Source: Amycolatopsis xylanica
GTDB taxonomy: Bacteria > Actinomycetota > Actinomycetes > Mycobacteriales > Pseudonocardiaceae
DNA: 64,000 nucleotides
NCBI RefSeq assembly: GCF_900107045.1
Contig: NZ_FNON01000013.1
Span: 124,001 to 188,000, forward strand
Direction of reading: 5' to 3'
The position numbers and the translations under genes were made by a program. The notes beneath the pieces were generated by a model, which saw only the letters and a program-made list of their open reading frames with translations, ran no database searches and had not been told where the DNA came from. Below, in pieces: positions 34,679 through 43,411 of this stretch (position 1 is the first letter of the stretch; every line of letters starts with the position of its first letter).

Positions 34679-37600
34679 ATGCGATCCCCTTTCCGCCGAA
34701 AAGCCATCGCGGGAGCCTTGGTGGGCACGGTGCTGCTCACCCAGGCCCAGCCCGCGGCCGCCGCCGATCCGATCACCTTCACCGACAAGCAGCTGTCGAG
34801 CGCGTTGTTCGGCGCGGCCGTGCGGGTCAAGGATTCGGGGCCGGAGTTCGACAAGCACGTCATCGGCAGCGCCGAGCTGCTCGACTGGCGAGCCAAGCAC
34901 CCGGCCGCGACCGCGGCGGACACCAGCGCGCACACCACCGCCATCCAGCAGGCGATGGACACCGGGTTCTCCGCGATCGACGCCCAGCGTTCCCGGTCGG
35001 ACCAGCTGGGCAGGCTGCTCGAGATCGTCTACGCGGCACCGGGCGCGGAGCTCAGCGGCCCCGAACTGACCGGCGTGCTCGGCGTGCTGACCGCGCGTGA
35101 TCTCGCACCGGGCACCGTCACCCTGCACGTCGGCCAGCGGCTCAGCGGCGCCGAGCAGCAGTACGGGCTCAGCGTCGCGTACTCCCTGGCGTCGACCAAC
35201 TTGTGGAACTCGGTGTACGACCGCACCAAGGTCGACGCCGTGCTGAGCGACGCCTGGAAGGGCGAGTTCGGCAAGCCGACTGCGAAGAACCCTGAGGGTC
35301 TCAATCCGGCTTGGACGTTCTCCGATCTCAAGAAATTCGGCGCGCTCAAGGATCTCGTCAACATCGACGCGCTGATCACCGCGGGCAAGGCAGGCGCGGC
35401 TCCGTTCTACGACGAGTTGCGCAAGCAGTTCAACAAAATGCGCGACACGCTCAACGGCGAGAACAACAAGGTCTCCTCCGCGATCAACGACCTGCTCGCC
35501 AAGGCGGGCTTCCCCGGCGCGCCGAACGGCGGTCCCAGCAAGGCCGATCTCGACAAGGCCAAGGAACGGGAAAAGGCGCAGCAGGAGAAGATCGACGGGA
35601 TCAAGGGCGGTCTCGACGTCGTCGTCGCGCTGGCGAAGTACATCGACACCGGTTTCGCGAAGCACCTCGCGTCCTTTGTGGAGACCGTGTACAAGGTCGC
35701 CACCGCGGTCAACACCTTGTACACCAGCATCGCGACGCTCGCGGTGAGCACCGGCATCGGCGCGGGCACCTTCGGCGTCATCGGCGCGATCGCGGGCGCG
35801 GCCATCGGGCTGATCCAGGCGTTCGCCGGGCTGGTCAGTGGTCCCGACCGGACCCAGGAGATCCAGCTCGCGGTGATCAAGGAGGTCCGCAACGGCTTCG
35901 CCCAGATGCGCGAGTACGTCGAGAAGGTCTACAACGTGATGAACACGCGGTTCGACCGGATCGAAAAGGGCCTGAACACGATCTACCAGACCATGCTCAC
36001 CGGGTTCGACAAAATCCTCGCGGAACTGGAAAAGGTCGACAAGAAGCTCGACGGCATCAACGACGTGCTGATCAAGGCCGTCTCGGATCTGCAGGGCTTC
36101 AACCTCCAGATCCTCAACGGGGTCAGCGACGTCGACAAGCAGGCGTTCTTCGAAGCCGCCGACCGCTACGTCGACTACGCCGTCACCAACAACGGCATGC
36201 CGCTGCAGAACTACGAAGGCCCGGTCAGCTACCTGGACGCGGTGAGCAAGTTCGCCTTCGCGGCCAAGACCACCGCGCGGAACAACAACTTCACCTTCGG
36301 CAACTACCAGGACCGCAACCTCGACAACGCATTGCGCAATGGCCCGGTCGGGGCGATCGACTACCTCGCGGCCAGGGCCGGGCTGCCCGCGGGCGGGCCG
36401 GACGACCGGGTGCCCAACGCGGACCTGTGGGCGCAGGCGGCACGCGCTTACACGCTGACCGCGATCCAGAACCCCGCGTTCGCGGCCAAGGAAGGCAACG
36501 TCAGGGCCGACCAGATCGTCGCGAACGGCAAGGCGATCAGGGACGCGGCGCAGCGGTTCAGCGCGCCGGTCAACAACCCCAACGCGGCGACCAACCCCTT
36601 GTTCGCAGGCCTGCTGAACGACAACGCGGCGGCGGTCAACGCCTTCACGACCGCTACCGGACGGCTGGCCAAGGACCCCGTCGTGATGGCGCCGGAGCGC
36701 CAGTTCGACCTGTTCGCCGACGTGACGCAGGACATCGACGTGAACAAGCTGCCCGCGCCGTCGTTCACCAAGGTCGGGCCATGCAGCGGCGCAGGCACGG
36801 TGATCGACAAGCCGGACTTCCTCACCGGGAAGAACCTGCCCAAGGCCGCCATGTTCGGGCAGTACCTCAACCCGCAGTGGCAATACCGGTCGTGCTGGCT
36901 GAACCCGGCGTGGAGTGCCGATCCGTACAACGCCCACGATTGGCACTGGGAGACCATCAACGGCGAAAAGATCATGGTCTATGTCAACACCCGGCTGGCG
37001 CCGCACCAGGCGTCCTTCTGGGAGATCATGGCCGAGCCGGGCACCAGTGGCACGGTGGCGCAGGGAGTCGTCGGTCACCGGAACATCCCGCTGTGTTCGT
37101 GGAAGAGCTACGACGAGCCCAGCGACGCCGTGCCCGCGAACTGCCGCGACCGCGGCGACGCGACAGCGGCCATGAGCAGCACGTTCGGCACGCCTGATCC
37201 GCCGATCCGCTTCGACTTCGCCCACGTCGCCGCCGCCAACAAGGAACTGGCACAGCGACGGGCCTCGTTCTACGACCTCGTGGCATCGCAGTTCAGCCGC
37301 CCGGACGCGCTGCCGGAGACCGCCGCACTGAAGGACAACATGCGGCTACTCAAGGCGTACACGGACTTGGGTTTCCCGAGGGCGAAGGAGACCGACGACC
37401 AACTGCGCGCGCTCGTCTACGGGACGAACTCGCTCACCAACCTCCCCGCGATCTACACCCAGGAGGCGGCGAACCTGCGAGCAGGCAAGGCGGCGGTGAC
37501 CGACAATCCATTGCTGGACAAGGGAGCCGACGGTTCGGTCTGCGTGCTGACCGGGCCGGACACGCTGACCAACTGCATCCGCTCGCAGCTGGCCTCGCGT

Positions 37601-37735
37601 AAGGACAGGGCGGCTGGCCGGTTCGAGCTCCAGTTCCGCAACATCCTCAGCGGCCAGACGAAGGAGACCTTGCCGCTGGTCGACGAGGCGATCCGGAACA
37701 TCGAACTCACCAGCCGGTACTTCAGGGCAAGGTGA
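34679..37735 (+). CDS. Large secreted helical protein with central hydrophobic region (unknown)
   Basis: No family is recognised. The 1018-residue protein has a signal peptide (ending QPAAAA near residue 29). A helical N-terminal domain follows (about 30-300). At about 312-390 is a hydrophobic stretch including GTFGVIGAIAGAAIGLIQAF, long enough for a helical hairpin. A heptad-like helical segment covers about 390-480 (YVEKVYNVMNTRFDRIEKG). The C-terminal half carries scattered cysteines and WHWETINGEKIMVYVN. A buried hydrophobic hairpin flanked by long helices in a soluble exported protein recalls alpha-helical pore-forming toxins (ClyA/Hbl class), but this is structural analogy only. The start is ATG 34679; GTG 34670 is an alternative. 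A strong terminator follows. Confidence 0.8.
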   Translation: MRSPFRRKAIAGALVGTVLLTQAQPAAAADPITFTDKQLSSALFGAAVRVKDSGPEFDKHVIGSAELLDWRAKHPAATAADTSAHTTAIQQAMDTGFSAIDAQRSRSDQLGRLLEIVYAAPGAELSGPELTGVLGVLTARDLAPGTVTLHVGQRLSGAEQQYGLSVAYSLASTNLWNSVYDRTKVDAVLSDAWKGEFGKPTAKNPEGLNPAWTFSDLKKFGALKDLVNIDALITAGKAGAAPFYDELRKQFNKMRDTLNGENNKVSSAINDLLAKAGFPGAPNGGPSKADLDKAKEREKAQQEKIDGIKGGLDVVVALAKYIDTGFAKHLASFVETVYKVATAVNTLYTSIATLAVSTGIGAGTFGVIGAIAGAAIGLIQAFAGLVSGPDRTQEIQLAVIKEVRNGFAQMREYVEKVYNVMNTRFDRIEKGLNTIYQTMLTGFDKILAELEKVDKKLDGINDVLIKAVSDLQGFNLQILNGVSDVDKQAFFEAADRYVDYAVTNNGMPLQNYEGPVSYLDAVSKFAFAAKTTARNNNFTFGNYQDRNLDNALRNGPVGAIDYLAARAGLPAGGPDDRVPNADLWAQAARAYTLTAIQNPAFAAKEGNVRADQIVANGKAIRDAAQRFSAPVNNPNAATNPLFAGLLNDNAAAVNAFTTATGRLAKDPVVMAPERQFDLFADVTQDIDVNKLPAPSFTKVGPCSGAGTVIDKPDFLTGKNLPKAAMFGQYLNPQWQYRSCWLNPAWSADPYNAHDWHWETINGEKIMVYVNTRLAPHQASFWEIMAEPGTSGTVAQGVVGHRNIPLCSWKSYDEPSDAVPANCRDRGDATAAMSSTFGTPDPPIRFDFAHVAAANKELAQRRASFYDLVASQFSRPDALPETAALKDNMRLLKAYTDLGFPRAKETDDQLRALVYGTNSLTNLPAIYTQEAANLRAGKAAVTDNPLLDKGADGSVCVLTGPDTLTNCIRSQLASRKDRAAGRFELQFRNILSGQTKETLPLVDEAIRNIELTSRYFRAR

Positions 37736-37739
37736 GACC

Positions 37740-37773
37740 GGGGGCGGGCGGCGCTCGCGCCGCCCGCCCCCGG
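37740..37773. terminator. Bidirectional hairpin terminator
   Basis: GGGGGCGGGCGGCG followed by a short CTCG loop region and the complementary arm ending CGCCGCCCGCCCCC lies between the convergent stops at 37735 and 37792. The stem is about 14 bases and perfect. Confidence 0.85.
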
Positions 37774-37791
37774 TTACCCAATGAATACGGC

Positions 37792-38637
37792 TCAGCCGAG
37801 ACCGAGTTTCCCTGCCAATCGGCCGATCCAGGCCACGACTTCGGCGGCGTCACGATCGGGCAGGCCGAAGATCGCTTCCGTGACTCCGATCGACTTCAGG
37901 TGTGCGAGCTTCTCGGGATCCGGGCGACCGGCCAGTACCGCCACCTCGGGTGTGCCGGAACGGCCCGCGTCGCGCCAGACTTCGTGCAGCAATGCCACTT
38001 GCGCGTCGATGTCCACATCGGACGGTGTGGTGAGCCAGCCGTCGGCGGCGCGGGCGATCCAGCGGAAGTTCTTCTCCGTGCCGCCCGCGCCGAGCAGGAC
38101 CGGTATCCGCGCCTGCGCCGGTTTCGGCCAAGCCCAGCTCGGGCCGAAGCGGACGAATTCGCCTTCGTACTCGGCGATCTCGTCCGTCCACAGTGCACGC
38201 ATCGCCTCCAGGTATTCGCGCAGTGCCGTGCGGCGGCGACTCCCAGGGATGCCGTGGTCGGTCAGCTCGTCGACGTTCCACCCGAAGCCGGCGCCCAGCG
38301 TCACGCGGCCGCCGGACAGGTGGTCGAGGCTGGCGATCGTCTTCGCGAGGGTGATCGGGTCGCTCTCCACCGGCAGCGCGACCGCGGTGGAGAGGCGGAT
38401 CCGGCTGGTCACCGAAGCCGCCGTGGCGAGCGCGACCCACGGATCGAGGGTGCGCAGGTACCGGTCGTCCGGCAGCGTCGAATCGCCCGTGCGCGGGTGC
38501 GGCGACTCGCGTTTGACCGGGATGTGCGTGTGCTCCGGGACCGAGAACGACGCGAACCCGGCCGCTTCGGCCGCGCGGGCGGCCGCAGCGGGCGCGATCC
38601 CGCGATCGCTCGTGAACAGCACTATCCCGTATCTCAC
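37792..38637 (-). CDS. LLM-class F420/flavin-dependent oxidoreductase
   Basis: This 281-residue luciferase-like monooxygenase has a TIM barrel. It begins RYGIVLFTSDRG and contains SVPEHTHIPVKRES, RIRLSTAVALPVESDPITLAKTIASLDHLSGGRVTLGAGFGW and the C-terminal LKSIGVTEAIFGLP. The pattern fits the F420-dependent TIGR03619-like group common in actinobacteria. The start is GTG 38637 by alignment with the family N terminus; no strong ribosome site is visible. It stands alone. The substrate is unknown. Confidence 0.9.
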   Translation of the reverse strand: MRYGIVLFTSDRGIAPAAAARAAEAAGFASFSVPEHTHIPVKRESPHPRTGDSTLPDDRYLRTLDPWVALATAASVTSRIRLSTAVALPVESDPITLAKTIASLDHLSGGRVTLGAGFGWNVDELTDHGIPGSRRRTALREYLEAMRALWTDEIAEYEGEFVRFGPSWAWPKPAQARIPVLLGAGGTEKNFRWIARAADGWLTTPSDVDIDAQVALLHEVWRDAGRSGTPEVAVLAGRPDPEKLAHLKSIGVTEAIFGLPDRDAAEVVAWIGRLAGKLGLG

Positions 38638-38725
38638 AGCGCCGAGCGTAGTAGAACGTGTTTCAGTTTGCAATCGGCCGGCGGTGACCGCCGTGAGCAG
38701 CGGTGCCGCGCCGCCGGCGCGGTCA

Positions 38726-39619
38726 TCAGCCCTCGTACGGACGCGCCACCAGCACCGGGCAGGCCGCGAAGTGCACCAGCGCCTGGCTGGTCGAACCGAG
38801 CAGCATCCCGCGGAAGCCACCGCGCCCGCGGCTGCCGACCACGACGAGCTGCGCCTTCTCCGCTTGCTCGAGCAACGCGTGCCGCGGCCGGTCACGCACG
38901 AGTTCACGATGGACTTCGACGTCGGGGTACTTCTCGCCCCAGCCGGCCATCCGCTCGGCGAACGCGCGCCTTTCGTCCTCCTCGATGCTCTCCCACTGCA
39001 CCGGGACCCGGGTGGCGCCGCCGGTCGAGTCGTAAGTGACGTCGGACCACGCGTGCAGGGCGACGAGTGGCGCACGGCGCTGTGAGGCTTCCTCGAAGGC
39101 CAGCGCGATCGCGTGGTCGCTGTTCGGGCCAGCGTCGACGCCGACGACGACCGGGCCGCCGGCGGGGACCGCGAGAACATCGGGCCGGTGCCGGATCACC
39201 GCGACCGAGCAGTGCGCGTGGCTGATCACGGCCGCGGCGGTGGAGCCGACGAGCATGCCGGTGAACTCGCCGCGGCCGGATTTGCCGACGACGACGAGCT
39301 TCGCGTCGCGCGACAGCTCGATCAGCGCGGAAGATGCGGCGATGCTCGGCATCTCAGACGTGACTGTCAGGTTCGGCCCGACCGCGCGGGCGAGCGCGAT
39401 CGACTCGTTCATCATTTTCGCGGCGTCTTCCTGCGCGAGTGCGATGAACGCGCCGACACCCGACATCCCGCCGCCGCCGTAGTACAGGCCCGCGACGTGG
39501 ATCGCGTGCACGATGTGCAGCGGCAGCCTGCGCTGGGCCGCGATCCGGGCGGCCCAGCGCACCGCGAGGTCCGACTCGGGCGAACCGTCGACCCCGGCCA
39601 CGACCCGCTGCCCGCTCAT
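38726..39619 (-). CDS. Tandem universal stress protein (two UspA domains)
   Basis: The 297-residue protein contains two Usp domains (about 1-145 and 157-295). Each has the ATP-binding loop, VVVGKSGRGEFTGMLVGSTAAAV and VVVGSRGRGGFRGMLLGSTSQAL (G-2x-G-9x-G-S/T). This is the mycobacterial Rv2623-like design, induced by hypoxia and stasis. Its ATG overlaps the CBS-BON gene stop (ATGA, 39619-39616), so both form one operon. Confidence 0.93.
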   Translation of the reverse strand: MSGQRVVAGVDGSPESDLAVRWAARIAAQRRLPLHIVHAIHVAGLYYGGGGMSGVGAFIALAQEDAAKMMNESIALARAVGPNLTVTSEMPSIAASSALIELSRDAKLVVVGKSGRGEFTGMLVGSTAAAVISHAHCSVAVIRHRPDVLAVPAGGPVVVGVDAGPNSDHAIALAFEEASQRRAPLVALHAWSDVTYDSTGGATRVPVQWESIEEDERRAFAERMAGWGEKYPDVEVHRELVRDRPRHALLEQAEKAQLVVVGSRGRGGFRGMLLGSTSQALVHFAACPVLVARPYEG

Positions 39620-40236
39620 CGCCGATTTCCCTTGACCCCGAAGCCGACCTCCGCGTCGACCACGCCGGGCACGGCCAGCGCGAGCAGCGTGGCGACGTGC
39701 CGATCGGACTCACTGTCGAACGCGTCCTCGACACGCACCGAGCCGTCGTTCACCTCGACCGTCCAGCGGTTCGCACCGCCGTAGATCTCCAGCCGGTGCC
39801 GGACATCGGCGGCGATCGCCTGATCGGTCCTGGCCAGCACCCGGACGATGTCTCCCCTGGTGACGATCCCGACCACGGTCGAACCGTCCACAATGGGCAT
39901 CGCACGGATACGGGCGTCGACCAGCGCCTGGCACAGATCGTTGACATCGGTGCCCTGCCCCATGCCGGTGGCCGGGGTGGTCATCACCGCGCGCACGGTC
40001 ACCGGGATCGACGGATGCGTGCCCGGACCCGTGTCACCGTGACGGTAACGCGGGTCCTTCGGGATCCGGTCGCGGATCAGGTCAGCCTCGGTGACGATGC
40101 CGATCAGCCGGTCATCCTCGTCGACCACCGGCAGCGCGGTGAAACCGTGTGAGGACAGCAACAAGGCCGCCTCCTTGACCGAGGTCCGCGGCGTCACGGT
40201 GATCACCGGTGAACTCATCACGTCTCGGGCTCGCAT
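39616..40236 (-). CDS. CBS-pair and BON domain protein
   Basis: This 206-residue protein has two CBS motifs (about 5-60, DVMSSPVITVTPRTSVKEAALLLSS, and about 78-130, VRAVMTTPATGMGQGTDVNDL) and a C-terminal BON domain (about 140-203). CBS pairs bind adenosyl nucleotides and BON binds membranes or lipids. ATG 40236 has GGGAGG at 40245-40250. It is the first gene of the operon with the Usp gene. The palindrome at 40301-40332, resembling a DevR/DosR box, lies 65-96 bases upstream, which fits hypoxic or redox control. Confidence 0.9.
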   Translation of the reverse strand: MRARDVMSSPVITVTPRTSVKEAALLLSSHGFTALPVVDEDDRLIGIVTEADLIRDRIPKDPRYRHGDTGPGTHPSIPVTVRAVMTTPATGMGQGTDVNDLCQALVDARIRAMPIVDGSTVVGIVTRGDIVRVLARTDQAIAADVRHRLEIYGGANRWTVEVNDGSVRVEDAFDSESDRHVATLLALAVPGVVDAEVGFGVKGNRR

Positions 40237-40300
40237 GAAAAACGCCTCCCTGATCATGTCTGGTTCGAAACTACGGTCGCGGCACCGATACCGCTGCGCG

Positions 40301-40332
40301 CTTTGGTCCCGCCGCGGCGGGACCAAAGGCCC
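40301..40332. promoter_or_regulatory. 28-bp perfect palindrome with DevR/DosR-box-like sequence
   Basis: CTTTGGTCCCGCCG is followed by its exact complement (40301-40328). The overlapping GGGACCAAAGGCCC (40319-40332) matches 12 of 14 positions of the known DosR/DevR core GGGACTWWAGTCCC. It lies 65-96 bases before the CBS-BON ATG, a normal distance for an activator. Confidence 0.45.
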
Positions 40333-40368
40333 ACCTCCGCGAGGTGACACCTCGGCGAGGAGGTCGGC

Positions 40369-40605
40369 TCAGCTGGTGACCAGTTGCCTGCCTGCGTGGA
40401 GTTCGTCGATGTCGCCGGTGAAATCCTTGGGCTGGTATCGGAAACAGGTGATCGCCCAGGGGTCGGCGGTGACCAGCTCCAGGTCGGGTTGCTCGCTGAT
40501 CAGCTCCCGCAGCAGCTGGGCGTGGCGCAGGTAGTGATCGAACAGGTCGATCACGCCTTGCTTGCCGAGCTGGTGCAGCACCGCCCATACGGTCAGCGAG
40601 AACAT
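40369..40605 (-). pseudogene. PLP-dependent decarboxylase-like C-terminal fragment
   Basis: A 78-residue frame reads MFSLTVWAVLHQLGKQGVID and later DLELVTADPWAITCFRYQP. This looks like the C-terminal domain of group II PLP decarboxylases (glutamate/aromatic-amino-acid type). The catalytic lysine domain upstream is gone and the frame ends abruptly at GRQLVTS, earlier than in intact members. No ribosome site was seen, so I treat it as a remnant. Confidence 0.4.
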
Positions 40606-40649
40606 TTGGGGGCGAACGACCTAGCGGACGCGGTGGATCATCGCCGCGC

Positions 40650-40745
40650 TCAGAGCAGCACCCGCTCGCCGTCTCGTGGCACGACCGCGGTCCAGCCGTG
40701 CACGGTGCGCAGCCGATCCGCGATCGCCTTCGAGCCTTCCGGCCA
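40650..40745 (-). pseudogene. MBL-fold RNA-processing-type hydrolase, C-terminal tail
   Basis: The frame reads WPEGSKAIADRLRTVHGWT and ends VVPRDGERVLL with a stop. This is the usual end of beta-CASP/RMMBL metallo-hydrolases. No metal-binding motifs remain, so only about 30 residues survive. It lies just upstream of the decarboxylase fragment. Confidence 0.4.
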
Positions 40746-40833
40746 CGACCATCCGCGCGGCCTGTGACAGGTCGAGCACACGCGTCTCCCCTTGTCATGC
40801 CCTGTAGTCAGCTGGACACGGCCTATCGGGCGC

Positions 40834-40871
40834 TATAATTCAACACTTGCTAAGGTTTGCAAGTGCTGAAT
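40834..40871 (+). promoter_or_regulatory. TATAAT box and 13-bp-arm inverted repeat before the Hyf/Ehr operon
   Basis: A perfect TATAAT lies at 40834-40839 with TGGACA (40813-40818) 15 bases upstream. Directly over its 3' end is the inverted repeat ATTCAACACTTGC-N8-GCAAGTGCTGAAT (40838-40871, one mismatch). A repressor bound there would block the promoter. The ATTCAA/TGAAT ends recall ArsR/SmtB-type operators, but no such gene is adjacent. Confidence 0.6.
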
Positions 40872-40919
40872 ACGATGCCGGCGCAGCGCGAGGCATGAGG
40901 GTGAGAGTCAGGAGCTGAC

Positions 40920-41402
40920 GTGCTGGGTTTGTGGCGCAAGATCCGCCGGACCGGCCGGGTGGCCGAAACCGCGCCGCCTCGTCGTGGCCCTGTCGTGCCC
41001 ACGGCGGCGGGATTCGGCGGTTCGGTGCAGGTGCGGCATGTGGATGCCGGGTCGTGCAACGGTTGTGAGGTGGAGATCGGGTCGGCGTTCGGCCCTGTCT
41101 ATGACGCCGAACGCTACGGCGCGCGGCTGGTCGCGTCTCCTCGGCACGCGGACGCGCTGCTGGTGACCGGGCCGGTGACGCGGAACATGGCCGCTCCGCT
41201 GCGCCGTACCTACGAGGCGACCCCGGCGCCGCGGCTGGTGGTCGCCGTCGGTGACTGCGCCCGCAACTGTGGCGCGTTCGCCGGGGCCTACGGGGTGGCC
41301 GGTGCGGTCTCGGACGTGGTGCCGGTGGATCTCGAGATCGCGGGCTGCCCGCCGCGGCCCGAGGAGATCGTCGACGGGCTGCGGAAGCTGACCGGCCGAT
41401 GA
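40920..41402 (+). CDS. hyfI: Hydrogenase-4-like/NuoB-like small subunit
   Basis: The 160-residue protein is homologous to the electron-transfer small subunit of group 4 hydrogenases and complex I (HyfI/HycG/NuoB). Candidate [4Fe-4S] ligands are C46 and C49 (SCNGCEVE), C113 (GDCARNC) and C143 (GCPPRP). The GTG at 40920 has AGGAG at 40910-40914. It is the first gene of a six-gene operon in which nearly every stop overlaps the next start. In the complex it would pass electrons to or from the HyfG-like subunit at the cytoplasmic face. No ferredoxin-like (HyfA/HycB) gene accompanies it. Confidence 0.9.
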   Translation: MLGLWRKIRRTGRVAETAPPRRGPVVPTAAGFGGSVQVRHVDAGSCNGCEVEIGSAFGPVYDAERYGARLVASPRHADALLVTGPVTRNMAAPLRRTYEATPAPRLVVAVGDCARNCGAFAGAYGVAGAVSDVVPVDLEIAGCPPRPEEIVDGLRKLTGR

Positions 41403-43411
41403 GCCTCGTATCAGCCGCCTTCGGTGTTGCCGTGGTGTCCGGCGTGCTCAGTGCACTCGCCGCTCTGCTGGTGCCGGCACGGGCGCGCGCGGCGGTGGTG
41501 GGCGCCGGGATCACGGTGACCGGCGCCGCGGGCGTGGTGGCCGGAGCGGCGGCGATGACGGGTCAGTCGTTTTCCCTTGCGTTGCCTGGGTTGTTGCCGT
41601 TGTCGGGCGTGGCGCTCACGATGGACGCGCTGGGCGGGCTGTTCGTCGCCGTGACCGGCGGTGTCGCGGTGGCCACCGGCATTTACGGGATTTCCTATAC
41701 CCGCCACGGGCTGGCCGCCCGCGGGTTCCAGGCGGTGCTGCCGGTGTTCGTGGTGGCGATGCTGCTGGTGCCGGTCGCCTCCACCGTCGGCACGGTGCTG
41801 GTGAGCTGGGAGCTGATGGCGGTCACGTCGCTGCTGCTCGTGGTGGCCGAGCACCGCCGCCGCCCGGAGGTCGCCCGAGCGGGCCGGTGGTACGCGGTCA
41901 TGACACATCTCGGTTTCGCGGCCGTCCTCATCGGGCTGGTGCTGCTGGCCGGGCACGCCACCGGTGACTCGTTCGCCGACCTGCGCGCGGCTGGGTTGTC
42001 GCCCGCGGTCGCGGGGGTGGTGTTCGTGGTGACGCTGGCGGGTTTCGCGTCGAAGGCGGGGATCGTGCCGCTGCACGCGTGGTTGCCGCGCGCTCATCCC
42101 GAGGCGCCGAGCCCGGTGTCGGCGTTGATGTCGGCGGCGATGGTGAATCTCGGGGTGTACGGGATCGTGCGGGTCGGGCTGGATCTGCTCGGTGGCGGCG
42201 CCCGGTGGTGGTGGCTGCTGGTGCTCACGCTCGGCGCGGTCTCCGCGGTGTACGGGATCCTGCAGGCCGCGATGAGCGCCGATCTCAAGCGGCTGCTGGG
42301 ATATTCCACGACCGAGAACATGGGGCTGGTGCTCATCGGCGTCGGCGCGGCCGGGCTGTTCACCACCTCCGGCGACCGCGGACTGGCGGCACTGGCGCTG
42401 GCCGCGGCGCTGCTGCACGTGCTCGGGCACGCGGCGTTCAAGACGCTGCTGTTCCTGGCGGCGGGTTCGGTGCTGCACGCGACCGGCAGCCGGGACCTCG
42501 ACGCGCTCGGCGGGTTGCGGGCCACGATGCCGGTGACGACCGCGGCGTTCGGGTGGGGTGCGCTCGCGGCGTCGGCGCTGCCGCCCGGCACCGCGTTCGT
42601 GTCCGAGTGGCTGCTGCTGCAGGCGCTGATCCACGGCCTGCCCGCCTCGGGTGTGGCGACCGCGATCGCGATGCCGGTCGCGGTCGCGGCGGTCGCGCTG
42701 ACCGCCGGTCTGGCGGTGGCGACGTTCGTCAAGGCGTTCGGTGTCGGGTTCCTGGCGCGCCCGCGCGGCGTCGGCGCGTTGAACGCGCGCGAAAGCCCGC
42801 CGACCATGCTCGCGGGGATGGGCATCGCCGCGATGGCCTGCGCGGCACTGGCCTTCGCGCCCGCGCTCGTGCTGCCGTCGGTCACCATGGCCGCGTCCGC
42901 GGTGCTGGACTCCGCGGCACCGGCGGTGAGCGGGACCGTCACCCTCCGGCTGGCCGGGTTCGCGGGCTCCCTCTCGCCGCTGATGCTCACGCTCGCGCTC
43001 GTGGCCGCCGTCCTCGCCGTGGCCGGTGCGGTGCGGGTGGCCGCGACCCGGCGGACGCGGCGGGCGGCGCGGCTGTGGGACTGCGGCGCGGGCCCGATGT
43101 CCGCGCGGATGGAATACACCGCGACGTCGTTCGCCGAGCCGCTGCAGCGGGTGTTCGACGACGTCGTGCGCCCCGAGACCGACATCGACGTGACCCACCA
43201 CCGGGAATCCGCGTATCTGGTGCAGGCCGTGGACTACCGGCGCCGCGTGCCGGACCGGATCGAACGCCGCCTCTACGAGCCGGTGCTCGCCGCGGTGGCG
43301 GCCTGGGGACGGGCGGGACGGCGGCTCGCGACCGGAAGTGTGCACCGGTATCTCGGCTATGGCTTCTACACGGTGTGCGGGGTTTTGCTGCTGCTGGCGG
43401 TGACGCGATGA
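41399..43411 (+). CDS. hyfB: Hydrogenase-4-like/NuoL-type membrane antiporter subunit
   Basis: This 670-residue protein has about 16 hydrophobic helices and the proton-translocating family core (SWELMAVTSLLLVVAEH, then SKAGIVPLHAWLPRAHPEAPSPVSALMSAAMVNLGVYGI and LLGYSTTENMGLVLIGVG). HyfB/NuoL subunits pump H+ or Na+. The C-terminal segment (DDVVRPETDIDVTHHRES) is the tail typical of HyfB/HycC. ATG overlaps the upstream stop (ATGA). Confidence 0.92.
   Translation: MSLVSAAFGVAVVSGVLSALAALLVPARARAAVVGAGITVTGAAGVVAGAAAMTGQSFSLALPGLLPLSGVALTMDALGGLFVAVTGGVAVATGIYGISYTRHGLAARGFQAVLPVFVVAMLLVPVASTVGTVLVSWELMAVTSLLLVVAEHRRRPEVARAGRWYAVMTHLGFAAVLIGLVLLAGHATGDSFADLRAAGLSPAVAGVVFVVTLAGFASKAGIVPLHAWLPRAHPEAPSPVSALMSAAMVNLGVYGIVRVGLDLLGGGARWWWLLVLTLGAVSAVYGILQAAMSADLKRLLGYSTTENMGLVLIGVGAAGLFTTSGDRGLAALALAAALLHVLGHAAFKTLLFLAAGSVLHATGSRDLDALGGLRATMPVTTAAFGWGALAASALPPGTAFVSEWLLLQALIHGLPASGVATAIAMPVAVAAVALTAGLAVATFVKAFGVGFLARPRGVGALNARESPPTMLAGMGIAAMACAALAFAPALVLPSVTMAASAVLDSAAPAVSGTVTLRLAGFAGSLSPLMLTLALVAAVLAVAGAVRVAATRRTRRAARLWDCGAGPMSARMEYTATSFAEPLQRVFDDVVRPETDIDVTHHRESAYLVQAVDYRRRVPDRIERRLYEPVLAAVAAWGRAGRRLATGSVHRYLGYGFYTVCGVLLLLAVTR

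Noticed and set aside
34661..37225. Long antisense frame over the 1018-residue secreted protein
   Set aside because: It has no signal peptide, start site or family pattern; the sense frame has a signal peptide, tight coupling and a terminator.
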